From positions 34,949,660 to 35,013,659 of the forward strand of contig OX328123.1 of assembly GCA_946811695.1 (NCBI GenBank): a stretch of DNA of 64,000 bases, read 5' to 3'. The position numbers were made by a program, and so were the translations under genes. Shown here one piece after another: positions 57,815 to 64,000 of the stretch; the stretch's first letter is position 1, and every line of letters starts with the position of its first letter. The DNA is from Gonocerus acuteangulatus. Taxonomy: Eukaryota; Arthropoda; Insecta; Hemiptera; Coreidae. Under the pieces are notes generated by a model, which saw nothing but the letters and a program-made list of their open reading frames with translations, had not been told where the DNA came from and ran no database searches.

Positions 57815-57923
57815 AGTAATTGAGTTTTGAACGTAGAAGTAAAATGATGATTGTCAGCAATTTCATTCTACTGAGATTTTGTGTGTTTTGTATCCTATAA
57901 TGGCCAGTCCTGTACTGGATTGT

Positions 57924-57991
57924 TGCACTGAATGATGATCACTTCCCTCTGATCGTAATGATGATTCATGGGACGTAATTCTGACAGTGAA
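57924..57991 (+). ncRNA. C/D box snoRNA copy 2 (intact)
   Basis: C box ATGATGA 57932-57938, D' CTGA 57949-57952, C' TGATGA 57959-57964, D CTGA 57981-57984. The terminal stem TGCACTG pairs with CAGTGAA at six of seven positions. The guide before D, gggacgtaatt, is complementary to 18S rRNA AUUACGUCCC. C/D snoRNAs bind fibrillarin, Nop56/58 and 15.5K in the nucleolus and direct 2'-O-methylation at the target base paired to the fifth position before D, here the A of UUACG. Vertebrate SNORD82 serves the same 18S region (from memory). Confidence 0.85.
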
Positions 57992-58239
57992 TTCTTGGAA
58001 ATCATTGATCTGATATTTATTAGTGGGAACGGATGTTCATGTAAAATAAAATTCAAACCTGCACAATTTACACAACAATTTACCTATGTATTTAACTATG
58101 TATAATGAAATATTTAATAACATATTTAGTAAAAAAAAAAAAAAATACCCAAAACACTCGATGTGCCGTTAAAAAAAAATAAAAACACTATAAAATATTC
58201 AAAATGCAAGCATAAATAACTATTAAGAATTATACACTG

Positions 58240-58415
58240 GTGTCCGATCCGGCCCATTTTCGTCTGATGATTTTGCATTGAAAAAAAGTCGACACATGTC
58301 CGAGCGTGTTGTCCAATGCGCTTTAGGAGCTGAGAAATAAAATAAAATAGGTTGAAAATCCATAATTTCATGTCTCAAGTTTGGAAAATGATATTGGCAT
58401 GATTCTTTCGCCTAT
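58240..58415. repeat. Dispersed repeat shared with 29603-29770
   Basis: Same block order and the exact aaataaaataaaataggttg core. Family unknown. Confidence 0.7.
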
Positions 58416-58475
58416 TCACTTGTTTTATAGAGTAAATTAAAGGAATAATACAATTGCTAAATAATAATTAGTTAT

Positions 58476-58530
58476 TATTTTTTTTAAAACGCATCTGCTC
58501 CAAGACCATTAGCGCCGGGGAAGCATGGAC
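58476..58530 (-). repeat. Probable SINE tail fragment (family A-like)
   Basis: A T-run followed by aaaacgcatctgctccaaga and ccattagcgccg, resembling the family A tail domain. The rest is absent. Confidence 0.45.
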
Positions 58531-58913
58531 CATTGCTTCTTGCAATCAGAGAAGACACAGTAATTCATTCTCGGTTTCTCCTTTATTTATATCAATTACA
58601 AAATAAAAAGAATATCAAAATTTGTAGCAAAAATATGTATTTAAGGCAGAATATTTAAAAATATGGATTTTGGGCAAAATATGTAAAATAAAAACCTGTT
58701 TAAATGCTTTAAAATCAATTAAAATGTGCAGAATTCCATCTAAAATTACGATTTAAGAAACCAAAAAAAAATATGTAAATACAATAACATCTATTCTCTA
58801 TTTATTAGTTTTGAATAGGGAAGTAAATTAATGGTTGTCAACACATTTAATTGCATACTGAAGAGATTTTGTGTGTTTTGCATCCTACAATGGCCAATCC
58901 TGTACTGAATTGC

Positions 58914-58981
58914 TGCGCTGTATGATGATCACTTCCCTCTGATCTTACTGATGATTCATGGGACGTAATTCTGACAGTGCA
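58914..58981 (+). ncRNA. C/D box snoRNA copy 3 (intact, best copy)
   Basis: 68 nt. C ATGATGA 58922-58928, D' CTGA 58939-58942, C' TGATGA 58949-58954, D CTGA 58971-58974. The terminal stem TGCGCTG/CAGTGCA pairs over all seven positions with one G-U. The D guide gggacgtaatt matches the 18S decoding-region strand GAUUACGUCCC over 10 bp plus a G-U pair. The D' guide is atcacttccct, with no target I recognise. The conserved upstream flank (gtgttttgcatcctacaatg) is shared with copies 2, 5 and 6, so the duplicated unit is larger than the RNA. A family D element begins 50 bases downstream. Confidence 0.88.
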
Positions 58982-59031
58982 TTCTTAGTAGTCATTGCTT
59001 ATGAATGTAATATGAAGTAAATTGATTGTTA

Positions 59032-59102
59032 TTAGCGCGGTTCCTCCCTCCCCCATAGCGTTTCAGAACCCCTAGAGACCAAAAATAATGGTGGTTCAAA
59101 TT

Positions 59103-59153
<51 letters not shown>

Positions 59154-60673
59154 CTGTTCGCTCTTTAGCTCCTAGACGAACGGTCCGATTTTGATGAAAT
59201 TTGGTACAAAAATCTTTCGTCTAATTTGAAAGGTCAAGTTCGTTAACCAGCAAAATCCGCCCACTGGAAGATGGCGTTTGGGGCGAAATTCGCGCAAAAA
59301 AAATCGTAACGCTTACGTTTTTGAGTTCATAAGCTTGTAAGTACTCGTTTTATATGCTTCCTGGGCTAGGAAAACGAATGAAACCATTTTCAAGGCGATA
59401 GCTTTATCCGTTTTCGAGAAAATTGGAAAACTAGTTTTTGAATACCGTTTTTGGTTTTGGTACTTAGAATCATTGGATTCAGTTGAAACATTTTCTGCAT
59501 GTTCTACTTTCATCAAAACTAATATGTTGAAATTTTGGTTACGTTTGGAGTTAAGGAAGGGTTAGAAAAAAATATTTTATTAACAGATATAAAAAGTTTT
59601 AGTAACTTTGTTTACTTTCCTTAATATCTCGAAAAAGGTTGAGAATCTTGGTAAACGGAAGAATACCATTAGAAAGCTTATTAAATGCTCTAAAAAAAAA
59701 GGTTCTAATGAAAGTTTTGATTAGGCGATGTCAATCGGAGAAATAAGAGCTTAAAACTTTAAAGTAATTGATTTCACTTATTCGAACTGTTCTTTTTGTC
59801 TGTTTTTTATTCCTTGTTATTTTTTAATTGCTTATAGTTGGATAATGTATTTGAAAATAAAACAGGTTAAGAAAAATAAGAAAAACAATTTAATGTTAGT
59901 GATATGGATTTCCATGATATAGCTTTTCAACTGCCTAGCGTTCTTCCTAGGGAGGGTTGTTTGTCTTTGATTTTGGTACTTAGAATTATGGGATACAGTT
60001 AAAACATTTTCTGCATGTTCGAATTTCATCAACACTAATATGTTGAAATTTTTGTTACGTTTAGATTAAAGGAAGGGTTAGAATAAAATATTTTATTAAC
60101 AGACAAAAAAAGTTTTGGTAACTTTGTATACTTTCGTTAGTATCTCGAAAACCGTTGACAATCTTGTGAAGCGAAAGATTACCATTCGAAAGCTTACTAA
60201 ATGCTCTACAAAAAAGGTTCTGAAGAAAGTTTTAATTAGGCGATGTCAATCGGAGAAATAAGTGCTTGAAACTTTAAATTAATTGATTTCGTTTATTCGA
60301 ATGGTTCTTTTTGTCTGTTTTATTCCTTGTTATTTTTTAATTGCTTATAGTTGGATAATGTATTTGACAATAAAACTGGTTAAGTAAAATAGCAAAAATA
60401 ATTTATTGTTAGAAATATAGATTTCCAGGATTCCAAGACCTTGTAACTAGCGGGACCCTTCCAGGTAAGATTGTAAATCATGACCTTTCAAGACTTTACT
60501 ACACACAGGAATGGCGTCAGTGACCTTAAGGGTTGACACGTCATTATAATAATTAATTTTAAAAAAAAGACTGGTAGAACCAAAATAATAACTGCTTCTA
60601 TTTTAATCTTTCCAAATTAGACTAGGGATATGAACGGAACCGCGCTAAGATGGTGCAGTTCCTGCGAGACGGA
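59032..60673 (-). mobile_element. Helitron-like family D inserted in the snoRNA cluster
   Basis: Near full-length, 1.64 kb. Starts with the inverse 3' end ttagcgcggttcctccctcc and ends cctgcgagacgga, the inverse of TCCGTCTCGCAGG. It lacks part of the 3' hairpin (the agggaggaacccc half is deleted next to 59060). The (AT)n array is at 59104-59149, and the minus frames at 59313 and 59832 are mirrored in the other D copies. It interrupts the interval between snoRNA copies 3 and 4. Confidence 0.8.
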
Positions 60674-61597
60674 ACTTTATATGTAGTTCTAGTCAAAAAT
60701 AATTCTCCTCTCTAACACATTATATTGGCTTATACTGGACTTCTGTTGACAGAGAACTATTGCGAAGCCTCATGGTTTTGATTGAATTTTACTATAGTTG
60801 TTTCAGCTGTCCCTTACCTGTCCGCAAACACTGTACTGTATGATCTTACCATAATAGAAATAGCAAAGACAGGCAAAAACCTATCTATTCAATTAATGTG
60901 GTGTAGATAGGTAGCCTTCGGGGTGATAAGCTGTCAGGGGAATAGTTGGGATTTGGCAAGGAAAACATCAATACGATTTTTGTAAAAATCTGTATTAATG
61001 ATGTTTCGGCTACTTTTGTGTAGCCTTTGTCAGCAATGAGTGTCAGGGCATGTGAAAGACCAATGTTAACTGTTAAGTGACCATGGCAAAAATATAGGAA
61101 TACACCTATTAGTTACATAACATAGCCATTGTTGTCTTGAATGGATTATCTTCCTAATCTGAAATAACAATTATTTGCCTCTGAGCTGGACAAAATGATA
61201 ATTCACATATTCACCTAGAAACTGTGATGATATTCCTTGTCCATTTACTTTTTTGCTCCCTCTTGATATGTCTTACGGATTGTGGAATTATTGAAAAGTG
61301 TTGTTGATTTAACCTTTTCTGACTACAGTCTTGAAACTATTCCTTTTGTTTATTATATATATATATTTGGACTGAAGCTTACAATGATATTCACATACAG
61401 TTCTTGAATGAAATCACTTACAAAAATTTTTCAATGATTAACAGGCTTGAACAGTTTTGAACTTTTTGTATGTTTTGTTAAATATATTGATAAATTGTGG
61501 TAAGTGGAGTGTCACACTGATTAGTTGAAAAAAATTCTGGCATAAATTTCAATAGAACCAACTAACTCAGTTATAAATGACCAAGCTTCACATTTTG
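60674..61597. other. Unassigned DNA between snoRNA copies
   Basis: No repeat or gene was recognised. 61224-61322 has weak C- and D-like boxes that I did not accept as a snoRNA. Confidence 0.35.
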
Positions 61598-61950
61598 GGG
61601 GGGGGGCGAGGTTAGCTCAGTGGTAGAGCACTGGACTAATAAGCTGGAGGCCTGAGTTCAAATCCCGAGCAAGCACTAAAGATTTTTTCTTCTAGTGTCT
61701 TCGTTCACCAGTTGAATTCGGCCTCCCTGACCGTCCCTAGGCCAACCCAGCCTTTAATTAATTTAATAATGGGTACCTTGGTTGGTGCTAATGATTAGCA
61801 GTCGAAGTAGCCAAGGGCAAAATCAGGCGGCCGGAGCATAGTACTGACCACACTATCTCCCTAGTGTGCCGTATAGTCATGAATCAGATACCTCTATAGT
61901 ATCTGACCCTCAGGGCCCTCGTGGCCTGTTACGGGACTGATTTTTTTTTC
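61598..61950 (+). mobile_element. SINE family C, complete, 10-bp TSD
   Basis: The tRNA-like head has box A (ttagctcagtggtagagc) and box B (gagttcaaatccc). A body of about 270 bases ends cctgttacgggactga plus a T-run. The flanks tcacattttg at 61588-61597 and 61951-61960 are identical. It starts with an unusual G-run. The head could fold as a tRNA-like cloverleaf, but the long body and duplication mark it as a SINE, not a tRNA gene. Confidence 0.93.
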
Positions 61951-62055
61951 TCACATTTTGAGAGTGTTGGTTTTTATTCCATTGAAGACGAAATATTAAA
62001 AAGTTTCATTCTAAGCTTTTCAAATCTCTCCATGTTTATATAAGCTTTATATTGA

Positions 62056-62090
62056 AACGAGCGATGATGGCACAGTTCCTGCCAGTCAGA
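62056..62090 (-). repeat. Family D terminal fragment
   Basis: gatgatggcacagttcctgc and ccagtcaga resemble the family D 5' end. Only the tip is present. Confidence 0.45.
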
Positions 62091-62618
62091 CTTCTTTTAA
62101 AATCAGATTACATTTTTTACTGCATATTATGAGTTGTGCTGTTTTTGTACTTTGTTTTTCATGCCTGCGAAGGAATTTTTGAAGTACTGAATGATCGTTA
62201 TATTTCTGTTTGAGTCATCTAGACATTTATTGGTGTAAACAATGAGAATATTATTATAAAATTGCTGAATGGCAGTTGTTTCTCAGTGCTGTTTAATTCT
62301 GAAGATGCAAATTGTTATTTCTTATGGACAATACTACTCTTAGTAATGGTTTCTTGGTAATATATGGGGCGTTATTCTGAAAGTGCCCATTAGATTTACT
62401 CTGGAGAAAGTCTTTTTTCTTTTAACATTGCATTACTAAAAGGTGATCACATATCTTTAGTTATAATGTTGTTCCATACTGTCCACTACTGAATCTGTCC
62501 GATATGTCATTTCATTCACACAAAGTTATAACTTATCAGATGTTATTCTTTATTGTACTCTTAGAATTGTTGGCGTGCATAGTCTATTCAGTTGGGCAAT
62601 TTGTTCCTAAATTGTAGA
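62091..62618. other. Unassigned; possible snoRNA relic near 62365-62386
   Basis: tatggggcgttattctgaaa at about 62363-62382 resembles the guide plus D box of the cluster (catgggacgtaattctgaca). No C box or stem could be placed. Confidence 0.3.
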
Positions 62619-62686
62619 AGCACTGAGTGATGATCATACCCCTCTGATCTTCCTGATGATTCATGGGACGTAATTCTGACAGTGCA
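62619..62686 (+). ncRNA. C/D box snoRNA copy 4 (intact)
   Basis: C box GTGATGA 62627-62633, D' CTGA 62643-62646, C' TGATGA 62654-62659, D CTGA 62676-62679. The stem GCACTG/CAGTGC is six perfect pairs. The 18S guide gggacgtaatt is unchanged. The D' guide differs (atcataccc). The upstream flank is diverged compared with copies 2 and 3, yet boxes, stem and D guide are kept, which looks like selection. Confidence 0.85.
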
Positions 62687-63109
62687 TTCTTTGGCATCAT
62701 TATCATGATTTCTTTTATGTTTTAATTGTAAATTTCTTCAATGTCTGCCTAGCAGTAACTCTTTTCACAACTTCAGCACAGTTTTCTCCGACTGAAATGC
62801 TCCTGTAGAAATTTTATTGTAATTTTGTTATTGTAAAATTTTGGACAGTTTCAGGTATTTTAAAAGTGTTCAATAGAAAATACAAAAAGCCTTAAATTTC
62901 TCATGTTTTATAATTTTTTATTTTTTTTCTTTCTGTTCCAATTATAACCAACATTTTGAATCTTATTTTTACATAAATGCTGAAAAAAATCCTCTGTAGA
63001 CACAATTGTTCCTCTATAGACACTCTATTAACAATTGTTAATCTCATTCTGTGCTGAAGAGATATTGTGTATTTTGTGTCTTATAGTGGCCAGTACTAGG
63101 CAGAATTGT

Positions 63110-63177
63110 TGCGCTGAATGATAGTCACTTCCCTCTGATCTTCCTCATGATTCATGGGACGCAATTCTGACAGTGTG
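63110..63177 (+). ncRNA. C/D box snoRNA copy 5 (degenerate)
   Basis: The C box is altered (ATGATAG), C' is altered (TCATGA), D' CTGA and D CTGA (63167-63170) are present. The guide has one change (gggacgcaatt), placing a mismatch at the very position that would select the methylated base. The stem TGCGCTG/CAGTGTG is partly kept. Probably non-functional. Confidence 0.65.
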
Positions 63178-63314
63178 TTCTTCATCGTTAATTGCTTTAG
63201 TATAAATGAAATTATTATTACGAAATAAATTAATGATTGTCAACCATTTCATTGTATGCTATCGAGATTTGGTGTGTTTTGTATCCTATAATGGCCAGTC
63301 CTGAGCTCAATTGT

Positions 63315-63358
63315 TGCACTGAATGATGATCACTTCCCTCTGATCTTTATGTAGATAT

Positions 63359-63397
<39 letters not shown>
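63315..63397 (+). pseudogene. snoRNA copy 6, 5' half only
   Basis: TGCACTG, C box ATGATGA 63323-63329 and D' CTGA 63340-63343 are present. The sequence then leaves the family at about 63347 and runs into a T-run of about 36 bases (63361-63396). C', guide and D are missing. Read as an insertion or deletion breakpoint. Confidence 0.75.
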
Positions 63398-63460
63398 TAT
63401 CCTACAATTGCCAATCCTGTACTGATCTTCCTGATGATTCATGGGACGTAATTCTGACAG
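63398..63460 (+). pseudogene. snoRNA copy 7, 3' half only
   Basis: The upstream flank (gtatcctacaattgccaatc) jumps from ctgtactga straight to tcttcctgatga. The segment holding the stem, C box and D' is missing, and ctga sits at the join, consistent with a deletion between short repeats. C' 63432-63437, guide and D 63454-63457 are intact. Confidence 0.75.
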
Positions 63461-63533
63461 TATTCTTAGTAGACATAGTTTTCTTTTATTTATTTGTTGT
63501 GTACACTACAATGTCAGTCCTGTACTGAATTGT

Positions 63534-63601
63534 TGCGCTGAATGATGATTGCTTCCTTCTGATCTTCCTGATGATTCATGGGACGTAATTCTGACAGTAT
63601 T
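63534..63601 (+). ncRNA. C/D box snoRNA copy 8
   Basis: C ATGATGA 63542-63548, D' CTGA 63559-63562, C' TGATGA 63569-63574, D CTGA 63591-63594. The guide gggacgtaatt is intact and the D' guide varies (attgcttcctt). The 3' stem is weaker (CAGTATT against TGCGCTG), leaving about four pairs. Part of a 137-bp tandem: D boxes of copies 7, 8 and 9 lie at exactly 137-base intervals. Confidence 0.78.
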
Positions 63602-63670
63602 CTTAGTAGACATAGTTTTCTTTTATTTATTTGTTGTGTACACTACAATGTCAGTCCTGTACTGAATTGT

Positions 63671-63737
63671 TGCGCTGAATGATGATTGCTTCCTTCTGAT
63701 CTTCCTGATGATTCATGGGATGTAATTCTGACTGTGT
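63671..63737 (+). ncRNA. C/D box snoRNA copy 9
   Basis: C ATGATGA 63679-63685, D' CTGA 63696-63699, C' TGATGA 63706-63711, D CTGA 63728-63731. The guide gggatgtaatt has one C-to-T change that can still pair with the target G as G-U. The 3' stem is altered (ctgtgtg). The preceding 137 bases repeat those before copy 8 almost exactly. Confidence 0.72.
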
Positions 63738-63864
63738 GTTCTTGTTAGTTGATATTTATTATATTGGAATAGTGATGCTACTTAACGATTGTCAATCTCA
63801 TTCTATGTTGAAGAGATTTGGTGTATTTCGTATCTTATAGTGCGTGGTACAGAAACAAAATTGT

Positions 63865-63918
63865 TGCGCTGTATCGCTCTGATCTTCCTGATGATTCAAG
63901 GGATGTAATTTTGACAGT
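63865..63918 (+). pseudogene. snoRNA copy 10, C box deleted
   Basis: The stem TGCGCTG is followed by tatcgctctgatcttcctga: the C box and D' guide are deleted. C' TGATGA 63889-63894 is kept, the guide is mutated (aagggatgtaatt) and D is TTGA. Non-functional. Confidence 0.7.
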
Positions 63919-63961
63919 GGCTTCTTAGTAGACATAGCTATTTTTTTTTAAATGTATTTGT

Positions 63962-64000
63962 TTTGTATATCACAATTTCCAGTCCTGTACTGAATTGTTT
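63962..64000 (+). ncRNA. Start of a further snoRNA unit, cut by window end
   Basis: tttgtatatcacaatttcca and gtcctgtactgaattgtt match the flank that precedes copies 2, 3, 8 and 9. The RNA itself lies beyond the window. Confidence 0.6.

Noticed and set aside
57550..57866. Tyr-Ile repeat proteins here and at 533, 5283, 27229, 36367
   Set aside because: Translations of (AT)n microsatellites.
61224..61322. Possible extra snoRNA: GTGATGA and CTGA about 90 bases apart
   Set aside because: No terminal stem, no C'/D' pair in order, no guide that I can match to rRNA.
61605..61680. Genuine tRNA gene
   Set aside because: Boxes A and B are good, but it continues into a shared SINE body and is flanked by a 10-bp duplication; other copies exist at 1 and 29266.

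Overview
This is a gene-poor, AT-rich, repeat-dense stretch of animal nuclear DNA. It is most likely from an arthropod and probably an insect. The reasons are the mix of elements: tRNA-derived SINEs, hAT, Tc1/mariner/pogo and piggyBac-type MITEs, Helitron-like elements, elements with ACAGGGTGTCCC ends, a Cys-rich transposon protein of a type I recall from insect genomes, and long (AT)n arrays. The species cannot be named from the sequence. No complete protein-coding gene is visible. Almost every long open frame is a transposon relic, microsatellite or chance frame.

Layout: 1-10 kb holds scattered SINEs (three families, called A, B and C here), a 1-kb hAT foldback MITE with an 8-bp target duplication, and LINE relics. 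10.5-12.5 kb is a cut-and-paste transposon with long terminal inverted repeats and a TTA duplication. It encodes a Cys-rich protein that is now frameshifted and split by a LINE and flanked by a SINE. 13.7-16 kb holds MITEs and a pogo/Tigger-type element. 17.6-20.6 kb is a 3-kb inverted repeat carrying a 5S rRNA-derived sequence in each arm. It is followed at once by a 38-copy, 74-bp minisatellite (20.6-23.5 kb).

24-31 kb is mostly unassigned. It includes one good candidate for a real host exon: a signal-peptide exon on the minus strand at 27.3 kb, with both splice sites and a phase-1 donor. It also holds a Tigger element split by a hAT MITE, and a diverged minisatellite. 32-48 kb is a mosaic of foldback elements, a mariner relic and two Helitron-like families (D and E). 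One E pair sits head to tail. 50-56.4 kb holds a piggyBac-type MITE and a deep nest of hAT and foldback elements inside one hAT with a perfect 8-bp duplication.

The most interesting part is 57.7-64.0 kb: a multicopy cluster of C/D box snoRNA genes on the plus strand. About ten copies are visible and the series runs off the window edge. The better copies have C, D', C' and D boxes, a terminal stem of up to 7 bp, and a D guide complementary to the conserved 18S rRNA segment GAUUACGUCCC. This is the region served by vertebrate SNORD82. The D' guide drifts between copies while the D guide is kept. A Helitron-like element and SINEs are inserted within the cluster, and several copies are broken in informative ways.
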